DNA of 64,000 bases. Origin: an uncultured Clostridia bacterium. GTDB lineage: Bacteria; Bacillota; Clostridia; UBA1381. How positions within the stretch are numbered: position 1 is the first letter of the stretch; every line of letters begins with the position of its first letter. Below, piece by piece: positions 34,700 through 45,249 of this stretch. The notes below the pieces were generated by a model. The model saw nothing but the letters and a program-made list of their open reading frames with translations. It had not been told where the DNA came from and did no database searches. The position numbers were made by a program, and so were the translations under genes. Where the stretch lies: the NCBI GenBank assembly GCA_947631235.1, contig CANRKO010000006.1, forward strand, positions 48,854 through 112,853, in the 5' to 3' direction.

Positions 34700-34852
34700 A
34701 TGTGTTTATTCGGTAATAACAGCGACAACTCATGGGTTTGGATTATCGTCATAGTCGTTTTGGTTCTTCTCTTTACGGACGGTAACGTATTGGGCTGCGG
34801 CAATAACTGCGGCTGCGGCTGTGAGAACCAGAACAATGATTGCTGCTGCTGA
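34700..34852 (+). CDS. Tiny membrane protein with Cys/Gly-rich tail
   Basis: 50 residues. AAGGAGG lies 8 nt before ATG 34700. A hydrophobic helix (VWIIVIVVLVLLF) is followed by a tail with eight cysteines: LGCGNNCGCGCENQNNDCCC. A strong terminator follows directly. Small Cys/Gly-rich single-pass proteins are common in sporulating Firmicutes, but I cannot place it in a family. Metal binding or disulfide cross-linking is inference. Confidence 0.8.
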   Translation: MCLFGNNSDNSWVWIIVIVVLVLLFTDGNVLGCGNNCGCGCENQNNDCCC

Positions 34853-34862
34853 CGCATAAGAA

Positions 34863-34899
34863 GAAATCCCGAAGGGCAGTCCTTCGGGAATTTTTTTAT
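34863..34899 (+). terminator. Terminator of the Cys-rich gene
   Basis: TCCCGAAGG / CCTTCGGGA with a 5-nt loop and a seven-T run; overlaps the nfo stop codon on the other strand. Confidence 0.88.
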
Positions 34900-35732
34900 T
34901 GTTCTTTATACGAGTCCTTGAGCATTTTTATTTCCTTCGCGTAGCCGTCAAGCTCGTTCGGCGTTTCGAGAAATACGGGTATGCCCCGCAGTTTCGGGTG
35001 GTTTATGATTTTAACCATTGTGTCAAAGCCTATGCTGCCCTCGCCTATCTTTTCGTGTCTGTCCTTATGGCTCTCAAACGGGTTTTTGCTGTCGTTCATG
35101 TGTATAGCCTTTAAGCGGTCAAGACCTATCACGCGGTCAAACTCGTCAAGCACGCCGTCGAGGTCGTTTACAATGTCGTAGCCGCCGTCGTAGATGTGGC
35201 ACGTGTCAAGGCACACGCCGAGCTTTTCATTCAGCTTTACCCCGTCGATTATCGCGCGGAGCTCTTCAAATTTACCGCCCACCTCGCTGCCCTTGCCCGA
35301 CATCGTTTCGAGCAGCACAGTCGTTGTCATGTCGGGCGTGAGACACTCGTTAAGCTGATTGATTATAAGCCCGATACCTGCATCAATTCCCTGTCCGACG
35401 TGGCTGCCCGGGTGGAAGTTGTAAAGCTGACCGGGCGTGTATTCCATACGCGCGAGGTCGTCCTTCATTGTGCGGAGCGCGAAATCGCGCGTTTCCTCCT
35501 TCGCGCTGCACGCGTTTAACGTGTACGGCGCGTGGGCGAGGATATATTTCCAGTTATTTTCCTTCATAAACGCGAGGAACGCTTTAACGTCCTCCCCGTC
35601 TATCGCTTTCGCGCTGCCGCCGCGCGGGTTGCGCGTGAAAAACTGGAACGTGTTCGCGCCGATACCGTCAGCCTCTTTGCCCATGTGCATATATCCCTTT
35701 GACGCGGATAAGTGACAACCAATGTACAGCAT
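34896..35732 (-). CDS. nfo: Deoxyribonuclease IV (AP endonuclease IV)
   Basis: 278-residue TIM-barrel zinc enzyme cutting 5' of abasic sites. [65 protein letters not shown] and [16 protein letters not shown] supply the metal ligands. It starts 12 nt after the ASKHA gene stop, so it is probably co-transcribed with it. Confidence 0.96.
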   Translation of the reverse strand: MLYIGCHLSASKGYMHMGKEADGIGANTFQFFTRNPRGGSAKAIDGEDVKAFLAFMKENNWKYILAHAPYTLNACSAKEETRDFALRTMKDDLARMEYTPGQLYNFHPGSHVGQGIDAGIGLIINQLNECLTPDMTTTVLLETMSGKGSEVGGKFEELRAIIDGVKLNEKLGVCLDTCHIYDGGYDIVNDLDGVLDEFDRVIGLDRLKAIHMNDSKNPFESHKDRHEKIGEGSIGFDTMVKIINHPKLRGIPVFLETPNELDGYAKEIKMLKDSYKEQ

Positions 35733-35744
35733 AAAAATCTCCCC

Positions 35745-37538
35745 TTAAAAATTCATATATTTAATGTAAAGTCCGTTAAATTCATCGTCCAAAGCAAGCG
35801 GCAGGTCGGATGACACGCTTTGTATGCGTTTTATTCTGTCCTCACCGTCGGCGCGTGCGGTCATTTTCACGCAGCCGCCGAGCGAGCTGTTACCGACCGA
35901 TACCGCCTTGTCCGCAAGCTCCGACGGCAGCAGACCGATATTACACGCCTTTTTTACCGACAGTCCGTAACCGAAACCGCCGGCAATGTAAACCGCGCCT
36001 ATATCGTCATACTCCGCGCCGTAAGCGCGCATAAGACACTCTATGCCGGCTCGCACCGCGCCCTTAGCGGTCTGAACCTGTCGTATGTCGTTTTGCGTGA
36101 ACGTTATTTTGTCCGTCACGGGAAAGCCCGACGCGAAATATTTACCGCACAGCTTACCCGTATTATCAATAACGCCGCTGTCCTTCATTTCCGACAAAAG
36201 CTCGATTATGCCCGTGCCGCAGATACCGACGGGCGGCTTGCCGCCTATCGTGGTAAAGCGCGGCGGGTTTAGCCGTGCCGAGCATATCGCGCCGTCTACG
36301 CTGCCGGTGCCGCACGAAATAAGTCCGCCCTCAAACGCCGGACCTGCGGCTGTTGACGCGGCGAGCATTTTATCCTTATTGCCTATCACCGTTTCGCCGT
36401 TCGTTCCGAGGTCTATAAAAAGATTGACCCTGTCCGACAAATCAAAATCGCACATATACAGTCCGCTTGTAATATCGCCGCCCACAAACGCCGAAATGCC
36501 GCCGAATATGAGCGTCGGAACGGGCGCGCACTGCGACGCGGTAACCTTGTCGAACGTCGTTTTTATCGTGTCGGTGCGGGCGGTAAACGGGTACTGTCCG
36601 AGCTGCGAGCAGTCGTATTCCATGAGCAGATGTATCATCGCCGTGTTCGCGGCTATTACCGCCCTGTCGGGCGTTTTGCCGCGTGTTACCTCGTTATATC
36701 CGTTTATCAGCGCGTATCGTATATCGGACGCAAGCTCCGCGCCCCTGCCTCGGTTCGCAGCTTCTATACGCGAAATCACGTCGTGACCGAACCTGCGCTG
36801 CGGGTTTATGACCTTGTGCGACGCCGTTACCCTGCCGTTCTCTATATACTCGAACACAACGGTGGTCGTGCCAATGTCTATACATACCGCCGAGCCTTCC
36901 GCGTTTTCGGGCGCGTAATTGTAGCCCGACAAAATCGAAAATTCGCCCTTGTAGTCCGTTTTACGCATGGGGCAGTCCTTCGCGGTGCATTTCGAGCAGT
37001 CGTGCTGCGCGTTGAAAACCGCGCGGTCGTCGGTAAGCTCCAGCGTGTAAGCCATGCTTTTTATTGGATTTAACATGAACGCGTCGGTCACCGTGACGCG
37101 GCTCGTACCGATTTTCGATATGATAACGGTCTGCTCCGAAAGCGGAAAGTCGTCGGGGGCGGCGAGACGTTTGCCGACGCCGACATTCATCACTGCGCAC
37201 TCGCGTTTAAGCCTTTCCGTAAGCAGCGCGTCAATTTCAAAAAGGTACGCGTCAGCCATAGCGTCCGCGACAAGACCCTTCACCGCCTCGCCCTCGGCGA
37301 AAAGACGGTCTGTGAGCTTGTTTACGCCGTCGCCGAGCGTGAGCAGGCAGTATATTTTGTTGTTTTCCCTTACCGCCGCGGCGTACGGCTCCGAGACAGC
37401 CGCAAACTCGTCTTTAAGCTCATCGAAACAGCGCGACGCCGCAAAGCGCGCCGCGCCGCTCTCTCCGCAGCCTACTGCGCGGAGTATGTCGTCCTTATTC
37501 AGTTTTACGGCAAAATCCTCAATTTCAGTCCTGTCCAT
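35745..37538 (-). CDS. Corrinoid-protein activation ATPase (RACo-like) fused to MetH-activation-like domain
   Basis: 597 residues. Residues 1-~175 resemble the vitamin-B12-dependent methionine synthase activation domain (LTLGDGVNKLTDRLFAEGEA; LNPIKSMAYTLEL). A Cys motif CSKCTAKDCPMR (C181, C184, C189) follows. From ~217 the protein is an ASKHA ATPase of the DUF4445 type (DIGTTTVV, LFIDLGTNGE, AGGFGYGL). RACo proteins use ATP to reduce inactive Co(II) corrinoids, but usually carry an N-terminal 2Fe-2S domain, replaced here. No corrinoid protein or methyltransferase is nearby. Weak ribosome site. Confidence 0.82.
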   Translation of the reverse strand: MDRTEIEDFAVKLNKDDILRAVGCGESGAARFAASRCFDELKDEFAAVSEPYAAAVRENNKIYCLLTLGDGVNKLTDRLFAEGEAVKGLVADAMADAYLFEIDALLTERLKRECAVMNVGVGKRLAAPDDFPLSEQTVIISKIGTSRVTVTDAFMLNPIKSMAYTLELTDDRAVFNAQHDCSKCTAKDCPMRKTDYKGEFSILSGYNYAPENAEGSAVCIDIGTTTVVFEYIENGRVTASHKVINPQRRFGHDVISRIEAANRGRGAELASDIRYALINGYNEVTRGKTPDRAVIAANTAMIHLLMEYDCSQLGQYPFTARTDTIKTTFDKVTASQCAPVPTLIFGGISAFVGGDITSGLYMCDFDLSDRVNLFIDLGTNGETVIGNKDKMLAASTAAGPAFEGGLISCGTGSVDGAICSARLNPPRFTTIGGKPPVGICGTGIIELLSEMKDSGVIDNTGKLCGKYFASGFPVTDKITFTQNDIRQVQTAKGAVRAGIECLMRAYGAEYDDIGAVYIAGGFGYGLSVKKACNIGLLPSELADKAVSVGNSSLGGCVKMTARADGEDRIKRIQSVSSDLPLALDDEFNGLYIKYMNF

Positions 37539-37552
37539 AAATTCACCGTTCT

Positions 37553-38326
37553 TTAGAAAAACTTGTTCGCCCTGTCAAATACCCACTGAGTTGACGCGGA
37601 GCTTTCACGGTTCATACGTTTAAGCGGCACGGATGTGTCGCCCGTGAAATAGTTTACGCCGTAGGTCGTTCCGAAGGAAATCTTGTAGCCGAGCATCCTT
37701 TTTACGGACGAGTCGAGGAAACTCGTGTAGTAGCCGTAGGGCCATGATATGCTCGTCACGTCGTAGCCGGTAATGCTCTTTATAAACGCTCCGTTTCGGC
37801 TCACGTCCTCGATAACGTCGTACATGGTATACGGGTCGTTATATATGTCGTAAAGCAGCGACACGGGCGTGTGATGTATCGCGTCTGTGTGATTGCCCAT
37901 TTCAACAAGACCGCTGTGCGCCATTTCAAAAATCTGGTCGCGGTTTAGGTAGCCGTAACGGTCTATGTACGAGCCTATAAGGAACATCGTCGCCTTCGCG
38001 TTGCACCTCTTTAATATGGGAAACACTTCCGTGTAGAAGTTGTCGTAGCCGTCGTCAAACGTGAGCAGCAGTACCTTTCTGTTATTTATATTGGCAAGGT
38101 TCTCCGTTGCAAGCTCGCTGGCGGTCATGGGTATGTAGCCGCAGTCCATAAAGTACTTTATATCGCTTTCAAGCTGCTCGGGCGAAACCGTGTAGTCGCC
38201 GAGACGTTCCGTATCCTCGGTAACGCTGTGGTACATAAGCGTCACCACATTCGCCGCAGCGGAAGCCGACACCGTTCCCAATACAAGAACCGCGCAGAAC
38301 ACCGCTATAGCAAATATTTTCTTCAA
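37553..38326 (-). CDS. Secreted polysaccharide deacetylase (NodB domain)
   Basis: 257 residues. TTG 38326 follows GGAGG by 8 nt and directly opens a signal peptide (KKIFAIAVFCAVLVLGTVSA, then SAAA). NodB motifs: MYHS, LLTFDDGYDN (catalytic Asp and metal Asp), GNHTDAIHH (metal histidines), SWPYGYY. Likely removes N-acetyl groups from peptidoglycan or surface glycan. It lies 14 nt upstream of the ASKHA gene. Confidence 0.9.
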   Translation of the reverse strand: MKKIFAIAVFCAVLVLGTVSASAAANVVTLMYHSVTEDTERLGDYTVSPEQLESDIKYFMDCGYIPMTASELATENLANINNRKVLLLTFDDGYDNFYTEVFPILKRCNAKATMFLIGSYIDRYGYLNRDQIFEMAHSGLVEMGNHTDAIHHTPVSLLYDIYNDPYTMYDVIEDVSRNGAFIKSITGYDVTSISWPYGYYTSFLDSSVKRMLGYKISFGTTYGVNYFTGDTSVPLKRMNRESSASTQWVFDRANKFF

Positions 38327-38417
38327 CCTGTCCACCTCCAACAACGATATTCTAACATATTTCGCGCCGATATGTCAAGCGCGGCGCACAGCGCGCGTAT
38401 CGCGTATGGAGCAGGAT

Positions 38418-38447
38418 TAAAAAAACGGCACATATGTGCCGTTTTAA
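38418..38447 (-). terminator. Terminator downstream of guaB
   Basis: Perfect palindrome AAAACGGCACAT / ATGTGCCGTTTT followed by more T on the minus strand. Confidence 0.88.
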
Positions 38448-38458
38448 TATTTGCGTGA

Positions 38459-39931
<1,473 letters not shown>

Positions 39932-39963
39932 TCATATGTATACATTTTGTGGATATTTTACTT

Positions 39964-39992
39964 ATTATATCAGAATGTAACGGCATTTGCAA
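39964..39992 (-). promoter_or_regulatory. Promoter of guaB
   Basis: Minus strand TTGCAA, 17-nt spacer, TATAAT. Confidence 0.75.
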
Positions 39993-40078
39993 GACATTTT
40001 TTCGCAAATTACGGTATTTTAAAGATATATATCCGTAAATAAATTTTAAATAAAATGATATAAATTTGACGATACCCC

Positions 40079-40107
40079 TTGTATATTTTTTAATTTTGTT
40101 GTAAAAT
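40079..40107 (+). promoter_or_regulatory. Promoter of the GAPDH gene
   Basis: TTGTAT, 17-nt spacer, TAAAAT, leaving a ~50-nt leader. Confidence 0.65.
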
Positions 40108-40163
40108 ATAGGTAACCGGGTTTTTGTACCCATAAAAAACATATTATAGGAGGAATTTTTATT

Positions 40164-41201
40164 ATGGCAGTAAAAGTTGCTATTAACGGATTCGGACGTA
40201 TCGGACGTCTCGCGTTCAGACAGATGTTCGGCGCGGAGGGTTACGAGGTTGTCGCGATAAACGACCTTACCGAGCCCTCGATGCTCGCTAACCTTTTGAA
40301 GTACGACACGGCACAGGGCGGTTATTGCGGCGTGATAGGCGCGAACCTTCACACGGTAGAGGCTGACAATGAGGCGCGCACGCTTACGGTTGACGGCAAG
40401 GTACTGAAGATTTACGAGGAAAAGAACGCGGCTGATCTCCCCTGGGGCGAGCTCGGCGTTGACGTTGTTCTCGAATGTACCGGTTTCTATACGTCAAAGG
40501 CTAAGTCGCAGGCTCATATCGACGCGGGCGCAAAGAAGGTAGTTATTTCCGCTCCAGCGGGCAACGACCTCCCGACAATCGTTTACTCGGTTAACGAGAA
40601 CACGCTCACAAAGGACGACACGATCATTTCGGCTGCATCCTGCACAACGAACTGTCTCGCTCCGATGGCTAAGGCTCTTAACGACTACGCACCGATTCAG
40701 TCGGGTATCATGTCGACGATCCACGCTTACACCGGCGACCAGATGATCCTCGACGGCCCGCACAGAAAGGGCGACATGAGAAGAGCGCGCGCGGGCGCTG
40801 CGAACATAGTTCCCAACTCGACCGGCGCGGCGAAGGCGATAGGTCTTGTTATTCCCGAACTTAACGGCAAGCTCATCGGTTCGGCGCAGAGAGTTCCCGT
40901 TCCGACAGGCTCAACGACTATCCTTACGGCTGTTGTAAAGGGCGACAACGTAACGGTTGACGGCATCAACGCGGCTATGAAGGCTGCGGCGTCGGAGTCG
41001 TTCGGCTACAACACAGACCCGATAGTTTCTTCGGACGTTATCGGTATGAGATACGGCTCGCTGTTCGACGCTACCCAGACAATGGTGATAGACCTCGGCA
41101 ACGGTCTTTATGAGGTTCAGGTCGTTTCGTGGTACGACAACGAGAATTCGTACACGTCGCAGATGGTCAGAACAATTAAGTATTTCGCTGAATTGGGCTG
41201 A
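40164..41201 (+). CDS. gapA: Glyceraldehyde-3-phosphate dehydrogenase
   Basis: 345-residue glycolytic enzyme. NAD-binding start [17 protein letters not shown], catalytic Cys in [29 protein letters not shown], and [15 protein letters not shown] near the end. AGGAGG precedes ATG. It stands alone, flanked by its own promoter and terminator, not in a pgk-tpi cluster. Confidence 0.97.
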   Translation: MAVKVAINGFGRIGRLAFRQMFGAEGYEVVAINDLTEPSMLANLLKYDTAQGGYCGVIGANLHTVEADNEARTLTVDGKVLKIYEEKNAADLPWGELGVDVVLECTGFYTSKAKSQAHIDAGAKKVVISAPAGNDLPTIVYSVNENTLTKDDTIISAASCTTNCLAPMAKALNDYAPIQSGIMSTIHAYTGDQMILDGPHRKGDMRRARAGAANIVPNSTGAAKAIGLVIPELNGKLIGSAQRVPVPTGSTTILTAVVKGDNVTVDGINAAMKAAASESFGYNTDPIVSSDVIGMRYGSLFDATQTMVIDLGNGLYEVQVVSWYDNENSYTSQMVRTIKYFAELG

Positions 41202-41228
41202 TTCGAAACAGATCATATCGTGTAAACG

Positions 41229-41264
41229 AAAAAGACTCAAACCATTTCGGTTTGAGTCTTTTTT
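41229..41264 (+). terminator. Bidirectional terminator between gapA and the solute-binding gene
   Basis: AAAAGACTCAAACC / GGTTTGAGTCTTTT with a 5-nt loop. Confidence 0.9.
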
Positions 41265-41275
41265 GCGTCGCTTTT

Positions 41276-42565
41276 TTATTGTACCGTTTCGTCGGCGTAT
41301 CTGTTTTCCGTTTCCGACCTGCGGTACTCGTCCATCATTCTCACGCAGCCCTCAACGTCCGTGCGCTTGCTTAAAAGTTCGTTTATGACCTTTACCATAT
41401 CGTCCGCGCTGTAACCGACTATCCTCGACGCGGCAGTCGACACGCGCTGCTTTTTCTCGACCGACGGCAGTATATCCGTTACCATATCGGACTGCACGTT
41501 GCTGGTCTGACCCTTGAAACAGCTTACGGTCGCAATGCCGTCGAACGCCGCGTTGTAATTTTCCGCGTCGGCGCAGAACGACAGAAAATCAAGCGCGTCT
41601 TGCATTTTATCGCTGTTTTTGTTTACCATCATCATATTTATGTTGCCGCCCTCGAACGTGCCGCCGTCAACCGTGTTCATAAACACCGGCATAAGCGCGA
41701 AGTCGTCCTTCGTGTACTTGCCGCCGTCCTCCAAATCGGTATAGAACCACGTATCCCATATAAACGTCATAACCGCGCCGCCCGAACTCATCGCGGGGCT
41801 TATGTCGTCCCAGCCCGTTTCAAGGTAATCCGACCCGAACCAGCCCTTGTCCGCCGCGTCCGAAATCCACTGCGCCATATTTTTCACCTCGGGAATGTCT
41901 GAGTATGTTATTTCGCCGCTGTTGAGTTTTTCGAGCAAATCGGGATCGTCGGCAAATATCGGGTCGAGCGCGAACTGCGGCATCCACGCGCAGTCCTCCG
42001 CGGGCCAGCATATGGGCGTGTAACCTGTAGCCGTCAGAGCCTCGCAGAGCATATCGAACTCCGCCTGTGTGGTTGCGCTCTTTAGTCCGAGACTGTCGAG
42101 CAGCGTCTTGTTGTAGTAGCAGCCCGAAACGGAATTTTCCCAAAACGGCAGACCGAGAAGGTTACCCTCGGCGTCGGTGCAGTACTCGCGCGCGCCGTCC
42201 GTCAAATCGCTTACCCAGCTTTCATTGTTGAGGTAACAGAAGTTGCCTTCAACGTCAAAACGGTTCAAATCCGCGTTGTGGAAGTGGAGAAATATATCGG
42301 TCATTTCACCGTTTTTGAGCCTTTCGGCAGCGGCGGTTTCATATTGGTCGTCGTCGATTGAGATTATGTCGAGTTTATTCCCCGTTTCGTTTTCGTAACG
42401 CTCGAAAATCTTTACCATATAATCCTTTTTCAAATCGGTTCTTTTACCCATTATCGTCAGCGTCACACTATCGGAATTTGACGGAGCAGTATTCGTGACG
42501 CCGCACGAGGTTACGGCAAACACCGACGCAAGCATAATCGGCAGCAGAGCGCGTAGTTTTTTCAT
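41276..42565 (-). CDS. Extracellular solute-binding lipoprotein, family 1
   Basis: 429 residues. Lipoprotein signal with lipobox VTSC (MLASVFAVTSCG), so it is anchored at Cys ~21 on the outer face of the membrane. The body has the carbohydrate-type SBP features (FLHFHNADLNRFDVEG; AQWISDAADKGWF; GGAVMTFIWDTWF; GNINMMMVNKNSDK). ATG 42565 follows GGAAGG by 8 nt. No permease or ATPase gene is adjacent; instead it lies 14 nt downstream of a hybrid sensor kinase, so it may serve sensing. Confidence 0.88.
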   Translation of the reverse strand: MKKLRALLPIMLASVFAVTSCGVTNTAPSNSDSVTLTIMGKRTDLKKDYMVKIFERYENETGNKLDIISIDDDQYETAAAERLKNGEMTDIFLHFHNADLNRFDVEGNFCYLNNESWVSDLTDGAREYCTDAEGNLLGLPFWENSVSGCYYNKTLLDSLGLKSATTQAEFDMLCEALTATGYTPICWPAEDCAWMPQFALDPIFADDPDLLEKLNSGEITYSDIPEVKNMAQWISDAADKGWFGSDYLETGWDDISPAMSSGGAVMTFIWDTWFYTDLEDGGKYTKDDFALMPVFMNTVDGGTFEGGNINMMMVNKNSDKMQDALDFLSFCADAENYNAAFDGIATVSCFKGQTSNVQSDMVTDILPSVEKKQRVSTAASRIVGYSADDMVKVINELLSKRTDVEGCVRMMDEYRRSETENRYADETVQ

Positions 42566-42579
42566 ATGTTCCACCTTCC

Positions 42580-45117
42580 CTATTTTCTTCTTCCCGTTAA
42601 AAGCTTATATACCAGACTTTTTACTGCGTTCATGTCAATCGGTTTGGCGAGGTGTCCGTTCATTCCCGCCTCCATAGCGTCTTTTACGTCCTCGGCAAAT
42701 GTGTTTGCCGTCATTGCCGCTATGGGAATGTCGGCGGCATCGGGATGACCGCACGCTCGGATTTGACGCGTCGCCTCGTATCCGTTCATCACGGGCATCT
42801 GCACGTCCATAAGTATCATGTCATAGTGACCCGCCGGAGATTTTTTGAACATTTCCACCGCCTCCGCGCCGTTTACGGCAAGGTCGCACTTAACGCCCTC
42901 GGCGGCGAGCATCTCCGTTAAAATTTCGGAGTTGAGTTCGTTGTCCTCGGCTATGAGGAACAACCGTCCTTTCAGAACCTCCGCGTCGTACACAAATTCG
43001 GTACTCTTACGCTCGTCGGCGTCGCTTTCCGTAACATCGGGCAGTGTGAACGACAGCTCCACGGTAAACGCGCTGCCCTTACCGGGCTTACTCTTTACCG
43101 TTATGATACCGCCCATCAAATCAACGAGGTTTTTCGTTATCGCCATACCGAGACCCGTACCCTGTATCTTGTTCGTGACGGAGTTTTCCTCTCGGCTAAA
43201 CGGCGTGAATATACGCTCCAAAAATTCACGGCTCATACCTATGCCGTTGTCGCGCACGATAAACCGAAGTTTCACATACTGGTCGCCCGAATGTGGGATC
43301 TCCGTAATCATAAAATCAATTCTTCCGTTTTCGGGCGTGTACTTTATTGCGTTGGACAGAAGATTTATAAGTATCTGGTTAAGGCGCAGCCTGTCGCCCA
43401 TCAGATACTCGGGCGTCGCGCCGTCCACGTGTATGTTGAACTCCTGATTTTTTATCCTCGCCTGCGGCGCGAGTATGATGCCGAGCTCGTCGATTATTTC
43501 CTTAAGGCTGAAACGCTCAATGTTCAGCGACGTTTTACCGCTTTCTATTTTACTCATGTCAAGCACGTCGTTTATGAGGCTCAGGAGGTGGTGGCTCGAA
43601 GCTGTTATTTTACGCGTGTACTCCCTTACCTTTTCGGGATCGTCAGCCTCGTTTTCGAGCAGCACCGAAAATCCCACGATTGCGTTCATCGGCGTGCGTA
43701 TGTCATGCGACATGTTGGAAAGGAAGTTGCTCTTAGCCTCGTTCGCGCTGCGGGCGGCGTTAAGCGCCTCCTGCATCTGCTCGTTCATATTCCGTTCCTG
43801 CGTGCGGTCGGACATTACGAAAATGTACTTTCTCACCTCGCGTATGCTCATGTGGTACACCGTCATTCTGTACCAGCGGCGTTCGCCCGTGCTTTGGTGC
43901 ATATACTCACATTCGCGGTTTATGTACCCGTTAAGAGGTATTTCCGTAAGCTCGTCCGCGGGTACAACCACGCTGCCGTTTATGGCGCACTTTTCCAGTA
44001 TGCGTATATCCTTCCTCACAGTGCCGACGGGAATACCGATAAGCCGTTCCACGTTCGGGCTTATGTAGTCAACGCCGTAATCGGCGGCGTCGAGCATTAT
44101 GAATATATCGTCAACGCTGTTTGAAAGAACATCGAACATACGCTCGCGGTACTGAAGTTCCGTTCTGCTTTTCCTCGACTGATTTTGTCCGCGTATGAGT
44201 ATAAACGTAATCGCAGCCGCGCCCACAAGCAGGAAAATTATGCTTAAAACATTCATCGTCGTTTTCTGCACCGACAAAAAGCCCGCGCTCACCGCGCTCT
44301 GCGGCACGACGCTAAGCAGCATATAGTCCTGGTAGCCCACGGGCTGGTACAGTATACAGTGGCTCACGCCGCCTATATTGCACTGTTTAAGTCCCGACGC
44401 GCCGTTTTCCCAGTCGCTCTGTATTTTTCCGAGACCCTTATCGTCCAAATCGGACGCGGCTTTAAGATATGTGAGATAATTTCCGAACACGCTGCCGCCC
44501 GCCTGCGCGGACAGGAGTATAGTACCGTCTTTATGAATGACAAAGCATGTGGACTCTCCCGAAAACGCGTCAACTTTGAGCGACGCGGCAAGATCCTCGT
44601 TCGTGTAGCTCACCGCTATCGCGTCGTAAGCAAAGCCGTTATATTCGCCGCCGTGCGAATGTACGGCAAAAAGAGTTATATCCCTGCCGTCGGGCAGTCT
44701 GCCGCTTGCTATTATCGGCTCGTCGGGCGCGGCGAGACCGTTCCACGCGTCGTCGGTGGTAAAGCTGTCCGCCGCACCGCCTATGGTCATACAGGACTTG
44801 TTCGCCGACGAAAGAAAATAAAACTCCGAAAATTTCCAGTATTGGCGATTTTCGTTTATGCAATCCGATACTGCGCCGCTACCGCCGTCGGAGGCGGCGA
44901 TATAATCGTCCAGACTTTTAAGCAATCCCCGATTACGCTCGGCAAACATACCGAACGAACGGTTTACCTGACCGTAAATTTCCTCCAGGTGGTCTGTGCT
45001 GTCGTTGTAAATACGGCGCGATATGTAATTGAAATAAACCAATCCTATCACGATAACCGCGACCGCGACCGCGCACATCAGAACCGGCAGAAAAATTTTA
45101 CCCAACCGTTTTTTCAT
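42580..45117 (-). CDS. Hybrid sensor histidine kinase / response regulator
   Basis: 845 residues. TM1 (~9-32), a ~250-residue extracellular sensor of double-Cache appearance, TM2 (~288-309), a PAS-like domain (~325-440), HisKA with the phospho-His in SNMSHDIRTPMNAI (His471), HATPase (NLLSNAIKYT, DNGIGM, GTGLGMAI), and a receiver with Asp771 in MILMDVQMPVMNG plus KP in HLAKPID. There is no Hpt domain, so a separate phosphotransfer protein is needed. ATG 45117 follows GGAG by 6 nt. Confidence 0.93.
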   Translation of the reverse strand: MKKRLGKIFLPVLMCAVAVAVIVIGLVYFNYISRRIYNDSTDHLEEIYGQVNRSFGMFAERNRGLLKSLDDYIAASDGGSGAVSDCINENRQYWKFSEFYFLSSANKSCMTIGGAADSFTTDDAWNGLAAPDEPIIASGRLPDGRDITLFAVHSHGGEYNGFAYDAIAVSYTNEDLAASLKVDAFSGESTCFVIHKDGTILLSAQAGGSVFGNYLTYLKAASDLDDKGLGKIQSDWENGASGLKQCNIGGVSHCILYQPVGYQDYMLLSVVPQSAVSAGFLSVQKTTMNVLSIIFLLVGAAAITFILIRGQNQSRKSRTELQYRERMFDVLSNSVDDIFIMLDAADYGVDYISPNVERLIGIPVGTVRKDIRILEKCAINGSVVVPADELTEIPLNGYINRECEYMHQSTGERRWYRMTVYHMSIREVRKYIFVMSDRTQERNMNEQMQEALNAARSANEAKSNFLSNMSHDIRTPMNAIVGFSVLLENEADDPEKVREYTRKITASSHHLLSLINDVLDMSKIESGKTSLNIERFSLKEIIDELGIILAPQARIKNQEFNIHVDGATPEYLMGDRLRLNQILINLLSNAIKYTPENGRIDFMITEIPHSGDQYVKLRFIVRDNGIGMSREFLERIFTPFSREENSVTNKIQGTGLGMAITKNLVDLMGGIITVKSKPGKGSAFTVELSFTLPDVTESDADERKSTEFVYDAEVLKGRLFLIAEDNELNSEILTEMLAAEGVKCDLAVNGAEAVEMFKKSPAGHYDMILMDVQMPVMNGYEATRQIRACGHPDAADIPIAAMTANTFAEDVKDAMEAGMNGHLAKPIDMNAVKSLVYKLLTGRRK

Positions 45118-45159
45118 AACATTCTCCAATGCTTTTTATGTGTACAATCTACCTATTAT

Positions 45160-45188
45160 ATTCTACCATACGCGCCGAAAAAAGTCAA
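45160..45188 (-). promoter_or_regulatory. Promoter of the hybrid kinase / SBP operon
   Basis: Minus strand TTGACT, 17-nt spacer, TAGAAT. Confidence 0.65.
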
Positions 45189-45207
45189 TTAAGATTACAA
45201 GCGCAGA

Positions 45208-45234
45208 CAAAAAGGACGCGGAATACCCGCGCCC
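45208..45234 (-). terminator. Terminator of the 45.2-47.1 kb gene
   Basis: GGGCGCGG / CCGCGTCC stem (one G-T) with a 5-nt loop followed by TTTTTG on the minus strand. Confidence 0.75.
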
Positions 45235-45249
45235 CGTTTAAACCGTGTT

